DNA from: Mucilaginibacter sp. SJ
Lineage (GTDB): Bacteria; Bacteroidota; Bacteroidia; Sphingobacteriales; Sphingobacteriaceae
NCBI RefSeq assembly: GCF_028993635.1
Contig: NZ_CP118631.1
Coordinates: forward strand, 4,030,001 to 4,094,000
Direction of reading: 5' to 3'
DNA: 64,000 nt
This document shows, one piece after another, positions 15,897 to 24,261 of the stretch. The notes under the pieces were generated by a model. It did no database searches. It was not told where the DNA came from and was given only the letters and a program-made list of their open reading frames with translations. Made by a program: the position numbers and the translations under genes. Position 1 is the stretch's first letter. The number at the start of each line of letters is the position of its first letter.

Positions 15897-16931
15897 TTAT
15901 ACGCTGTTTATCCGTTCAAGCCTGTCGGCCGCCATGCGGTTTGTTTCATAAATTTCCATCAGCAGCAGGAAATAGGATAGCAGCACCGGGCCAAACACCA
16001 GGCCAAGAATCCCGAAAAGGGGAAGGCCTATAAAAACGCCTATTATTGAAATAATAGGGTGTGTGTTGGCAACGCGTTTGTTAATGACCATGCGCAAAAA
16101 ATTATCAATATTGCCAATGAACAATAAACCATAAGCCAGTAAGGCTACTCCCTGCCAGTTGTGCCCCTGTGCAAACAATACAATGCTTGCCGGGATACAT
16201 AGCGTTGGCGCCCCTACCACAGGTAAAAACGAAATAAAGATAGCGATAACCCCCCAAAAAATCGGGTCGGGGATGCCGAATATCCAAAATCCGTTGGCCA
16301 GTAATATTCCCTGTGTAAGTGCTATAATTCCCTGGCCTAAAACGTTTGAATAGGTAGAATCGCGCAGGGCATTGGCAAATTTCAATGCATGCTGCTCTCT
16401 GAATGGCGCATATTTCAATAACCCGGCCTCAAATTCACGTATTTGTGTAAACATGAAATATAGTATAATATACAATACCAGCAGGGTCAATATAGTGTTG
16501 GCCGCACTGCCCAGTATAGACGGGAAGAGGCCGGTGGCAAAAGTGCCTAATTTTTGTAAAGTCTCTTCGGCAAAATGAGGTTGATTAAGGTTAGCCCCGG
16601 CAAACGCATCAATTTTTGAAATCCATTGGTCAATAGGAAGATCTTTAAGGTTGATGCTTGAAATTTTGCCCACAACCATTATGCTTAGTGTTAAAAAAGG
16701 GATCACAATAACAATAAGCGATATAAAAATAATAAGCAGGGCTACTAAAGAGGGGTTCCATCCTCTATTTTCGGCAAGATTGATGTAAAGAGGGCGAAAA
16801 ATGGTGAACAGCACTACGGCGCCAAGAATTGAGCTAAATAAGCTGCTGAGCGCATATAGTAAAAAACACCCAAGTATAATGATACTCGCCAGAATAATAT
16901 TGTTGCGCTGCTTATAATTGAAGACTGACAT
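15897..16931 (-). CDS. AI-2E family (PerM/YdiK-type) transporter
   Basis: 344 residues from ATG at 16931 (MSVFNYKQRNNIILASII); a start at 16973 would add 14 residues. About eight membrane helices are visible in the family order, with the large soluble segment after the third helix and conserved GIPDPIFWGVIAIFISFLPVVGAP and IISIIGVFIGLPLFGILGLVFGP blocks. Members include AI-2 exporters and Na+/H+ antiporters, so the substrate is open. It stands alone, upstream of the YtxH cluster. Confidence 0.85.
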   Translation of the reverse strand: MSVFNYKQRNNIILASIIILGCFLLYALSSLFSSILGAVVLFTIFRPLYINLAENRGWNPSLVALLIIFISLIVIVIPFLTLSIMVVGKISSINLKDLPIDQWISKIDAFAGANLNQPHFAEETLQKLGTFATGLFPSILGSAANTILTLLVLYIILYFMFTQIREFEAGLLKYAPFREQHALKFANALRDSTYSNVLGQGIIALTQGILLANGFWIFGIPDPIFWGVIAIFISFLPVVGAPTLCIPASIVLFAQGHNWQGVALLAYGLLFIGNIDNFLRMVINKRVANTHPIISIIGVFIGLPLFGILGLVFGPVLLSYFLLLMEIYETNRMAADRLERINSV

Positions 16932-17009
16932 GTAGGCTGTTGATTGATACTTGCTTAAACAAAAAAACGCCAAAAAGTTTTAGCGTTTCAAGCATTAATT
17001 GCAACGCCT

Positions 17010-17213
17010 TTAATTGGTATCGTTAAGCAGGGTATTGATCCGGATTGAACTTATTTCTATCGTATCCATGTAAAACAAACAATCTGATGTTGGATTGGGT
17101 ATTTCATACCGTAATTGCTCAAGCGCCAGGTGAATGTTTGATAATTGATTTTTTATATCGTGCCTTAATTTACGCATGGCCTCAGCATCGTCCTTTTCTT
17201 CATGAGCCCCCAT
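17010..17213 (-). CDS. Stand-alone histidine-kinase phosphoacceptor-like mini-protein
   Basis: 67 residues. LRHDIKNQLSNIHLALEQL (H18) is an H-box of the NtrB type (HxIKNxL), followed by a short turn and a second amphipathic helix (EISSIRINTLLND), so the whole protein equals one DHp hairpin. No ATP-binding domain, sensor or membrane segment is present. Its ATG is 1 base after the stop of the NtrC-type regulator, indicating coupled translation. It could pass phosphate to, or dimerise with a kinase of, that regulator; this is inference. Confidence 0.65.
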   Translation of the reverse strand: MGAHEEKDDAEAMRKLRHDIKNQLSNIHLALEQLRYEIPNPTSDCLFYMDTIEISSIRINTLLNDTN

Positions 17214-17214
17214 T

Positions 17215-18663
17215 TTACTTAAGGTTAATGGCCTTCATTTTATTATAAAGGGTTTTGCGGTCGATATTCAGGATCTCGGCAGCTTTGGTTTTGTTGAAAT
17301 TAACTTCCCTTAACACCCTTATAATTGTTTCGTACTCGGCCTCGAGCGCGGCATTTTTAAGGTCGTGACGGGGTTCTTTAGCCTCGGGCGCTTCTACCGC
17401 ATGCGCTGTGGTATGATGATGCTGGGTATAATGATTAGCCGTTTCATATGATAATTTATAGGTCGACATTTCAAGCGGCAAAGCTTTAAGCGTGATCTCA
17501 TTGCCCTCGGCCAAAAGCGCTGCACGGCGGATCACGTTTTTAAGCTCGCGGATATTGCCCTGCCAGCGGTAATTCATAAAGCAATCCACAACCTCCTGCG
17601 AAAACGATTCCACGTTGCGCCCGAGCTCCTGGTTGGCTATTTTTAAAAAATGTTCGGCCAGTAATATAATATCATGGCCGCGCTCACGCAATGGCGGCAT
17701 GTAAATGCTAAACTCGTTAAAGCGATGATAAAGATCTTCGCGGAAACGGCCTTTCTGGATCCCCTCCTGCAGGTTCTCGTTGGTGGCTATGATAATACGT
17801 ACATCAAGATCTATCTCTTTGGTACTGCCTATTCTTTTGACTTTACGTTCCTGTACGGTACGAAGTAAAGCCGCCTGGATCTCGTATGAAAGGTTGCCCA
17901 CTTCATCTAAAAATAAAGTACCTCCGTTAGCCATTTCAAAGTGACCTATTTTAGTATATAAAGCGCCGGTAAATGAGCCCTTTTCGTGGCCGAAAAACTC
18001 GCTTGCCGCGAGCTCCTTGGTTAAGGAGCCGCAATCCATTGCTATAAAAGGCTGGTTATGCCGCGGACTGTTGAGGTGAATGCTTTTCGCTACTGATTCT
18101 TTTCCGGTACCGCTTTCGCCTAAAATAATAACACTGTAGTTTGTTGGTGCTACCAGCTCTATCTGCCGGGCAAGCTCTTTTGACGCGCGGCTGGTGCCGG
18201 TTACAAAGTCGGCCGCAAAAACGGTTTTTTTTACGGTGTTAACTTTAGTTTTCTCAGGTAAAATAGCCGCCTGTGGCTCCTCGTCAATTTCAACCAGGGC
18301 GTGGTGAGTTTCAAGTGCCTTATTAATAGTATTTAATATTTCATCAGGATACAGCGGCTTGGTGATATAATCATAGGCCCCCATTTTAATAAGCTCAACC
18401 GCCATTTTAATATCTGAATAACCGGTGATGATGATAACCCCTGTTTTTGGATATTGAATTTTAATATTGCGGAGCATTTCGCGGCCGTCGGTATCTTCGA
18501 GCCTGAAATCACATAGTACAAGTTGATATTCACCATTTTTCAACGCTTCCATCCCCCCGGTACCGCTTGATGCCGTACTAACGTCAAACCCATTCCGCGT
18601 CAAAAACTTCGATAGCAATAACGCCACATTAACTTCATCATCAATGATGAGGATCCTTTTCAT
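17215..18663 (-). CDS. NtrC-type sigma-54-dependent response regulator
   Basis: 482 residues from ATG at 18663 (MKRILIIDDEVNVALLLSKF). The receiver domain has the acidic pair and phosphoacceptor Asp in LVLCDFRLEDTDG. The AAA+ domain carries Walker A GESGTGKES, a sigma-54 contact loop EKGSFTGA (Ser in place of the first Ala of GAFTGA), Walker B GGTLFLDEVGNL and the FREDLYHR arginine finger. A Fis-type helix-turn-helix ends the protein (NKTKAAEILNIDRKTLYNKM). It activates sigma-54 promoters on phosphorylation. No full sensor kinase is adjacent, only the mini-protein at 17010. Confidence 0.94.
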   Translation of the reverse strand: MKRILIIDDEVNVALLLSKFLTRNGFDVSTASSGTGGMEALKNGEYQLVLCDFRLEDTDGREMLRNIKIQYPKTGVIIITGYSDIKMAVELIKMGAYDYITKPLYPDEILNTINKALETHHALVEIDEEPQAAILPEKTKVNTVKKTVFAADFVTGTSRASKELARQIELVAPTNYSVIILGESGTGKESVAKSIHLNSPRHNQPFIAMDCGSLTKELAASEFFGHEKGSFTGALYTKIGHFEMANGGTLFLDEVGNLSYEIQAALLRTVQERKVKRIGSTKEIDLDVRIIIATNENLQEGIQKGRFREDLYHRFNEFSIYMPPLRERGHDIILLAEHFLKIANQELGRNVESFSQEVVDCFMNYRWQGNIRELKNVIRRAALLAEGNEITLKALPLEMSTYKLSYETANHYTQHHHTTAHAVEAPEAKEPRHDLKNAALEAEYETIIRVLREVNFNKTKAAEILNIDRKTLYNKMKAINLK

Positions 18664-18683
18664 ATTCAGCAATTATTGTGCGG

Positions 18684-18713
18684 TAAATGTAATATTACGT
18701 GTCAAAATACAAA
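18684..18713 (-). promoter_or_regulatory. Candidate promoter of the NtrC-type regulator
   Basis: On the minus strand TTTG (18710-18713) is followed after 18 bases by TACATTTA (18684-18691), one mismatch from TAnnTTTG. Transcription would start near 18679, about 16 bases before the ATG at 18663. Confidence 0.42.
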
Positions 18714-18777
18714 CAATGTGCTAATTTATACGATTTATTTAATTATAAAGGTTCATATCAACTAAAAAAACATAATA

Positions 18778-18809
18778 AAAAAGGGGAGCCCGAATGAGCT
18801 CCCCTTTTT
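18778..18809 (-). terminator. Rho-independent terminator of the outer-membrane barrel gene
   Basis: A 12-bp perfect stem (AAAAAGGGGAGC / GCTCCCCTTTTT, 18778-18789 with 18798-18809) surrounds an 8-base loop, with a T tract in both readings. It lies 28 bases after the stop of the barrel gene. Confidence 0.85.
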
Positions 18810-18836
18810 ATATCAAGGTATTTGTAGGGCCATATA

Positions 18837-19439
18837 TTAAAAGCCGTACGCTACACGTAAACCTATAAAGTTAACTTTGCTTGCATCAACGCCGGTAGCA
18901 TATTTGGTAGTTGCTTCATAGCGGATACCGGCATCAATAAAGCTGCTTGCACTTACCGGGAACTGAACACCAACTTGCGGAGCATAAACAAATGCAGTTG
19001 ATTTATTAGCGCCAACGTCAGATTTGTTTAACAGGAATGCAGCACCGGCTTCGCCCTGAACATAAAAATTGCTGATAGGGAAGTATTTTAAACCTGCTTT
19101 AACCGGGATTAAATGAAAATCAGTTGCGTCAAGGCCTTGTACACCGCCGATGTCTTTTTTACCAAAGATGTTGTTGTAACCTGCGTTAACAGTAACAAAT
19201 AACTGGTTTGAAAGAACCGGGATATCAGCCTGTACCGAACCGCCTAAATTCCACTTGTAGTTATCTTTGAAATCGCCAAGAGGAATGCCTGCGTCAACAC
19301 CGATGCTGTAACGGATGCCGCTTTTAGTTGTAGTTGATGTTGTTGTAGTGGTAGTAGGTGTAGATGTTTGTGCTTTTGCACCAAATGCTAAGCCTGCAAA
19401 TGCAAAGGCTAATGCTGAAACTTTGAATAAATTTTTCAT
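18837..19439 (-). CDS. Outer-membrane beta-barrel protein (porin/OmpX-like)
   Basis: 200 residues from ATG at 19439 (MKNLFKVSALAFAFAGLAFG, cleavage at AKAQ); the 19-residue extension of the longest frame is not part of a signal peptide. The mature protein begins with a Thr-rich stretch and continues as alternating beta strands (FVTVNAGYNNIFG, FYVQGEAGAAFLL, FIDAGIRYEA) ending in aromatic VAYGF, the usual C-terminal barrel signal. It belongs to the 8-stranded outer-membrane barrel group; function unknown. Confidence 0.82.
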   Translation of the reverse strand: MKNLFKVSALAFAFAGLAFGAKAQTSTPTTTTTTSTTTKSGIRYSIGVDAGIPLGDFKDNYKWNLGGSVQADIPVLSNQLFVTVNAGYNNIFGKKDIGGVQGLDATDFHLIPVKAGLKYFPISNFYVQGEAGAAFLLNKSDVGANKSTAFVYAPQVGVQFPVSASSFIDAGIRYEATTKYATGVDASKVNFIGLRVAYGF

Positions 19440-19534
19440 AACTATTGTTGTGTTTTTGATATATGTTGTTTTAAACACACAGCAAATTAACAACACAAAT
19501 CAGATGCGATTTTTCATCCAAAAGTCATGAATAT

Positions 19535-19550
19535 TTAATCAATTGATTAA
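19535..19550. promoter_or_regulatory. 16-bp perfect palindrome upstream of the barrel gene
   Basis: TTAATCAATTGATTAA lies about 95 bases upstream of the ATG at 19439, in a 390-base gene-free spacer. It could be an operator for a dimeric regulator; being AT-rich it could also be chance. Confidence 0.25.
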
Positions 19551-19772
19551 TAGTAATTTATTTTTTGACCCTATGGGTATTTTAGTCAGGTTAGTGTAAA
19601 ATGCAGTTGTAATTGCTGTTTTTTTGTCAAAATTAACCTTGGCTTAACATGTGCTTTTGGTTCGAAAAATGATGAATTCTGCGTGAAATTGGGCAAAACG
19701 GCTAAATGACCAAAAAATAATACTATAAAATTAGTTACAACATGCACCCGGTAATCATTACTGCCCGACCAA

Positions 19773-19810
19773 ACAAAAAGGCCTAAGCAAATGCTTAAGC
19801 CCTTTTGTTG
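19773..19810 (-). terminator. Terminator of the pentose-phosphate block
   Basis: An imperfect hairpin (GGCCTAAGC / GCTTAAGCC core with flanking A and T runs) lies 18 bases after the pgl stop. On the minus strand the stem is followed by TTTTTG. Confidence 0.75.
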
Positions 19811-19828
19811 CCAAAATAATAACGAATA

Positions 19829-20560
19829 TTATTCTTTAGTCTCCAATTCAGCAGCAGCCGGTTCATCAAGGAACCATGCTACCTCGCCGGATATGGAATC
19901 AATAAGTTGTGCCGGATAAAGCTCAATATCTTCATCATCTTCCAGGATGTGTTTTACAGCTTCGGCCTTACCGGCGCCATAAACTAAGAATGCTATTTGA
20001 GCCGCATCATTAATAAGCGGTGCGTTGAGGGTAATACGCCATACCTGTTGATCTTCCAGCCATACTTCTTTCACACCAGGCACACGGTCATGCAACACCG
20101 GTGTATAAGGGAATAATGACGCGGTGTGCGAGTTATCGCCTAAGCCTAACAGCACGAGGTCAAAGCTTGCCTCGCTATCATCAAAAAACGCCGAGATCAC
20201 CTCCCAGTATTTGGCAGCGGCTTCGGCAGGGCCAAACGATGTCTCAACCGGAAAAATCTGCGCCGGACTGATCATCAATGGCTCAAACAACGCTTTTTTT
20301 GCCATCAGGTAATTGCTGTCCTTATGGTCATGCGGCACGTTACGCTCATCGCCAAAAAAGAAGAAAACTTTTTCCCAGTTCACCTGGTCGGCGTATGTTG
20401 TTGAAGCTAACAGCTCATATAGCTTTTTAGGTGAGCTGCCGCCCGAAAGCGCCACACTGAATTTGCCGTTTTTGTTAATGGCTTCGGTAGCCAGGGTAAC
20501 AAAATGATCGGCCAGCCCGGTTAAAACTTCACCTTCCGTGTTATAGATATTCAGTTTCAT
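19829..20560 (-). CDS. pgl: 6-phosphogluconolactonase
   Basis: 243 residues of the DevB/SOL type. It hydrolyses 6-phosphogluconolactone, the product of Zwf, to 6-phosphogluconate. Family motifs are VALSGGSSPKKLYELL (phosphate loop), WEKVFFFFGDERNVP and LVLLGLGDNSHTASLFP. It is last in the pentose-phosphate block and starts 7 bases after the zwf stop, so the two consecutive enzymes are co-expressed. It ends just before a terminator. Confidence 0.95.
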   Translation of the reverse strand: MKLNIYNTEGEVLTGLADHFVTLATEAINKNGKFSVALSGGSSPKKLYELLASTTYADQVNWEKVFFFFGDERNVPHDHKDSNYLMAKKALFEPLMISPAQIFPVETSFGPAEAAAKYWEVISAFFDDSEASFDLVLLGLGDNSHTASLFPYTPVLHDRVPGVKEVWLEDQQVWRITLNAPLINDAAQIAFLVYGAGKAEAVKHILEDDEDIELYPAQLIDSISGEVAWFLDEPAAAELETKE

Positions 20561-20567
20561 CAGCTTT

Positions 20568-22082
20568 TTATTTTTTACCGTTTACAGGTAAAGTAAACCA
20601 ATTATAGCCGTCGCGGGCAATTAAAGCTTCTGCAGCTTCAGGGCCCCATGAATCGGCCGAATAATTAGGGAAGTTAAGGCTCTTTTTATTTTGCCATGTG
20701 TTTAGTATCGGCATTACCAGTTCCCATGCTGCCTCAACCTGGTCACCACGCATAAACAGGGTTTGATCGCCCATCATGGTATCCAGTATCAGTGTTTCGT
20801 AAGCTTCAGGTGCCTGGTTGGTATAAGTACCTTTATAATCAAACACCATGTCAACGGCGTTTAATACCATATCAATACCGGGGCGTTTAGCCTGCACTTG
20901 CAAACGGATGCTCATCTCCGGCTGAATGCTGATGATCAACCTGTTTTGCTGCCAGCTTTCAGTAGCTTCGGCCGGGAAAATCTGGTGAGGGACATCTTTA
21001 AACTGGATGGTAATAACCGATGATGACTGGTGCATTCTTTTGCCTGTACGTAAATAGAATGGAACACCCTGCCAGCGCCAGTTGTCGATAAAGAACTTGA
21101 TGGCCGCGAATGTTTCAGTATTTGATTCGGTGTTAACCTTTGGCTCCTCACGATATCCAGGTACTTCCCGGCCTTTCATCCATCCGCTGCCATACTGGCC
21201 CCTAACTGTCGAATTACGTACATCCTCGGCAGTAAATTTGCGCATTGCTTTCAGTACATCAACTTTGCGGTCACGTACCTCATCGGCGCTAAAACTGATA
21301 GGAGGCTCCATAGCCACGTGGCAAAGCAATTGCAGCAGGTGGTTCTGGATCATGTCTCGCATTGCACCTGAGCCATCATAATAATCGCCGCGTTCCTCAA
21401 CGCCCAATTGCTCGGTAACTGAAATTTGTACGTGCTCAATATGGTTCCGGTTCCATAGCGGCTCCATAATGGAGTTGGCAAAACGGAAAGCCATGATATT
21501 TTGAACAGTTTCTTTACCCAGGTAATGATCGATACGATAGATCTGGCATTCATCAAAAATACTCTTTAATAACTGGTTCAGATCTTTTGCAGTTTCCAGG
21601 TCGTGCCCAAATGGTTTCTCAATGATGATCCTTACACGTTTTTTATCATCGGCCAATTTAGCTTTTGAGATGTTTGATGCAATGATGGGGAAGAAATTAG
21701 GCGCTACCGCAAGGTAAAACAACACGTTTGCCTTCGTTTTCCACTCGGCGTTGTGTTTTTCAATGCGTTTGCCAAACTCTTTGTACGTTTCAAAATCGTT
21801 AGCGTCTGATACCTGGTAATAAATATTGGCTGAGAACTCGGCCCATTTTTTATCATCGGTTTTGCCGCTGCGTGAAAACTGGTTAATATCGTTATGCAGG
21901 TTATCTCTGAATTGCTCGTCGGTTAGCTTGGTACGACCGGTACCAATAATGGAAAATTGTTTAGGCATCCATCCATCTAAAAATAGATTATATAGGGCCG
22001 GCGCAATTTTCCGGGAGTTCAAATCTCCCGTTCCACCAAAAATGATAAATATGGTAGGGTCTGATTTAGCTGTTGTGCTCAT
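20568..22082 (-). CDS. zwf: Glucose-6-phosphate 1-dehydrogenase
   Basis: 504 residues. It oxidises glucose-6-phosphate to the lactone with reduction of NAD(P)+. The nucleotide fold begins IFIIFGGTGDLNSRKIAPAL, and the active site RIDHYLGKETVQN holds the family Asp-His and substrate-binding Lys. EKPFGHDLETA is also conserved. It lies between gnd (26 bases) and pgl (7 bases). Cofactor preference cannot be judged from sequence alone. Confidence 0.97.
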   Translation of the reverse strand: MSTTAKSDPTIFIIFGGTGDLNSRKIAPALYNLFLDGWMPKQFSIIGTGRTKLTDEQFRDNLHNDINQFSRSGKTDDKKWAEFSANIYYQVSDANDFETYKEFGKRIEKHNAEWKTKANVLFYLAVAPNFFPIIASNISKAKLADDKKRVRIIIEKPFGHDLETAKDLNQLLKSIFDECQIYRIDHYLGKETVQNIMAFRFANSIMEPLWNRNHIEHVQISVTEQLGVEERGDYYDGSGAMRDMIQNHLLQLLCHVAMEPPISFSADEVRDRKVDVLKAMRKFTAEDVRNSTVRGQYGSGWMKGREVPGYREEPKVNTESNTETFAAIKFFIDNWRWQGVPFYLRTGKRMHQSSSVITIQFKDVPHQIFPAEATESWQQNRLIISIQPEMSIRLQVQAKRPGIDMVLNAVDMVFDYKGTYTNQAPEAYETLILDTMMGDQTLFMRGDQVEAAWELVMPILNTWQNKKSLNFPNYSADSWGPEAAEALIARDGYNWFTLPVNGKK

Positions 22083-22108
22083 TGTTTTGTTTTAATTAAT
22101 AGCGTCAA

Positions 22109-23533
22109 TTAGTCGTTTGCCGGAGCCCATTGTGTGTGGAAGGTACCTTCTTTGCCAATCAGCTCATAAGTATGCGCGCCAAAATAATCGCGCTGAGCCT
22201 GGGTAAGGTTTGAAGGCATTCTTTCGCTGCGGAAAGCATCAAAATAGCTCAATGCCGAAGCATAGCCAGGGGCAGCAACACCGGCAGCAATAGTAGCTGA
22301 TAATACTTTCCTGATGCCTGGTAAGGTACCGGCAACCAATGCCTGGATATCACTGTCAAGCAACAGGTGAGGCAATGCCTGATCTTTATTGTAAGCGTTG
22401 TAAATATCATTCAAAAATTCTGAACGTATGATACAGCCGCCTCGCCAGATCTTGGCAATTTCACCCAAATGAAGGTCATATTTATACTCTTCAGATGCTT
22501 TGGTAAGCAGGTGCATACCCTGTGCATAAGTAAGAATACTGGTAAAATAGAAAGCCTGCTCTAAAGCAACCAATAACTCCTCCTTATCGCCTTTAAGCTC
22601 GATAGGGTCGTTATAAAGTGCAGAAGCTTTTTCGCGCAGTGATTTGTATTTTGACAGGTCGCGCATGGATACTGATGTATCGATGGTTGGGATTGGGGTT
22701 ACCAAATCCATAGCCACCTGCGAGGTCCATTTACCTGTACCTTTAGCTTTCGCTTCGTCTTTAATATCATCTAACAATAAATGATCGGTTCCAGGTGCTT
22801 TGTACTTGAAAATATCTTTGGTGATATCTAACAGGAATGACTGCAAACGGCCTTCGTTCCATTTGGTGAATAAATCGCCAATTTCGTCGTTACCTAACTT
22901 TAAGCCTTTTTTCAGGATCTCATAAGTTTCGGCAATTACCTGCATGATACCGTACTCGATACCATTGTGAACCATTTTAACAAAGTGACCTGATGCGCCC
23001 GGGCCAATGTAAGTAACACAAGGTTCGCCGTTAACTTTAGCAGCAATGGCTTCAAAAATAGGTTTCATTACAGCGTAAGCATCCTTATCGCCACCCGGCA
23101 TCATGCTTGGGCCACGACGGGCACCCTCTTCACCGCCCGATACGCCCATACCAAAGAAATGCAGGCCTTTAGCCTCCAGTTCCTCAACACGACGGTTGGT
23201 ATCAGTAAAGTGCGAGTTGCCGCCATCAATCAGGATATCGCCTTTTTCCAACAACGGGGTTAATTCTTCAATTACAGCGTCAACAATTTTGCCGGCAGGC
23301 ACTAACATCATGATAGCCCTTGGTGTGGTAAGGCTTTGTATAAATTCTTTAACATCGGCAAAGCCCTTAGCGGCCCTGTCACCAGCTTCCTGGTTCAATG
23401 AATTTACTTTACCGGTATCTTTATCGTGCCCGGCAACCGCGAAGCCATGATCGGCCATATTTAGCAGCAGGCTGCGACCCATAACACCCAGGCCTATCAT
23501 GCCAAAGGCGTATTTGTTTTCTGTTGCGCTCAT
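22109..23533 (-). CDS. gnd: 6-phosphogluconate dehydrogenase (decarboxylating)
   Basis: 474 residues. It converts 6-phosphogluconate to ribulose-5-phosphate and CO2. The Rossmann loop is GLGVMG (14-19); IDGGNSHFTDTNRR and GVSGGEEGARRGPSMMPGG are signature blocks. The residues that normally grip the 2'-phosphate of NADP (NRT or NRS) read D37-K38-D39 (AGHDKDTG), so NAD use or mixed specificity is possible; this is inference. It overlaps the HAD gene by 4 bases. Confidence 0.96.
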   Translation of the reverse strand: MSATENKYAFGMIGLGVMGRSLLLNMADHGFAVAGHDKDTGKVNSLNQEAGDRAAKGFADVKEFIQSLTTPRAIMMLVPAGKIVDAVIEELTPLLEKGDILIDGGNSHFTDTNRRVEELEAKGLHFFGMGVSGGEEGARRGPSMMPGGDKDAYAVMKPIFEAIAAKVNGEPCVTYIGPGASGHFVKMVHNGIEYGIMQVIAETYEILKKGLKLGNDEIGDLFTKWNEGRLQSFLLDITKDIFKYKAPGTDHLLLDDIKDEAKAKGTGKWTSQVAMDLVTPIPTIDTSVSMRDLSKYKSLREKASALYNDPIELKGDKEELLVALEQAFYFTSILTYAQGMHLLTKASEEYKYDLHLGEIAKIWRGGCIIRSEFLNDIYNAYNKDQALPHLLLDSDIQALVAGTLPGIRKVLSATIAAGVAAPGYASALSYFDAFRSERMPSNLTQAQRDYFGAHTYELIGKEGTFHTQWAPAND

Positions 23534-24156
23534 TTTGTTTTGAGGTTTTCTTTTTTAAGAGTTTCTAAAATTTTCTTGGTGCTTTCGAGGCTGGTATGCT
23601 GAAAAGAACGGATCCCCAGTTTTTGGGCGGTATCAACAAACATCTTTCTGTCGTCAAAATACACGCATTGTTGAGGCGATACCTGGGCTATACCCATAGC
23701 TAACTGCCATATGCCGGGGTCGGGTTTGCGCATTTTTACTTCGCATGATGATACAAAGGCATCAAAACATTCGTGCAGTTTAAATTTACGTACCCGGTAG
23801 TCGTTCAGTTCCTTGCCTTCGTTGTTCACTGAAATAATACGGAAGCCACAATCTTTTTTCCAGTCTTTCAGGAATTGCAGCATAGGCAATTCAACAGAGG
23901 TAGAATAGATAAAATCCTTAAAATCTTCGCGTACAAAATCCCTCGGATGGTTAAATATTACCGTATCAAGGTATTCGTCGAGCGTGATACTGCCAATTTC
24001 ATATACATTGAAAATGAAATTATGCAATGCGTTAACTTCGTCATAATCAAGGTTGAAACGTTTGGCCGCTTCTTCGCGGGCCTCATGTCCCCATCCGTTC
24101 GACAGCAGAATGCCGCCCACGTCAAAAAAAAGGATCTTCAGATCAGCAACTTCCAT
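23530..24156 (-). CDS. HAD-superfamily phosphatase in the pentose-phosphate block
   Basis: 208 residues. The haloacid-dehalogenase fold shows motif I FFDVGGIL (nucleophile D12; the usual second Asp is Gly14, as in YihX-type sugar phosphatases), motif II SVNNEG, and motifs III/IV KMRKPDPGIW and VYFDDR. A helical cap lies at about 20-85. Its stop overlaps the gnd start by 4 bases. A role in clearing a phosphorylated side product or a sugar phosphate of the pathway is suggested only by this coupling. Confidence 0.85.
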   Translation of the reverse strand: MEVADLKILFFDVGGILLSNGWGHEAREEAAKRFNLDYDEVNALHNFIFNVYEIGSITLDEYLDTVIFNHPRDFVREDFKDFIYSTSVELPMLQFLKDWKKDCGFRIISVNNEGKELNDYRVRKFKLHECFDAFVSSCEVKMRKPDPGIWQLAMGIAQVSPQQCVYFDDRKMFVDTAQKLGIRSFQHTSLESTKKILETLKKENLKTK

Positions 24157-24167
24157 AGATGTAGTAT

Positions 24168-24256
24168 TTTTAGTCGGAAGTCTTTAGTCGTAAGTTCGAA
24201 GTCAAAAAATAATTATTCCGACTCCGAACTTAAGACTTTCGACTTAAGACTTAGAA
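24168..24256. repeat. Inverted AAGTC word repeat
   Basis: AAGTCTTTAGTCGTAAGTTC and its inverted relative (GAACTTAAGACTTTCGACTT) face each other across an AT-rich centre, between the HAD gene and tal. Short words AGTC and TAAG recur in both arms. Confidence 0.6.
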
Positions 24257-24261
24257 CTTGA

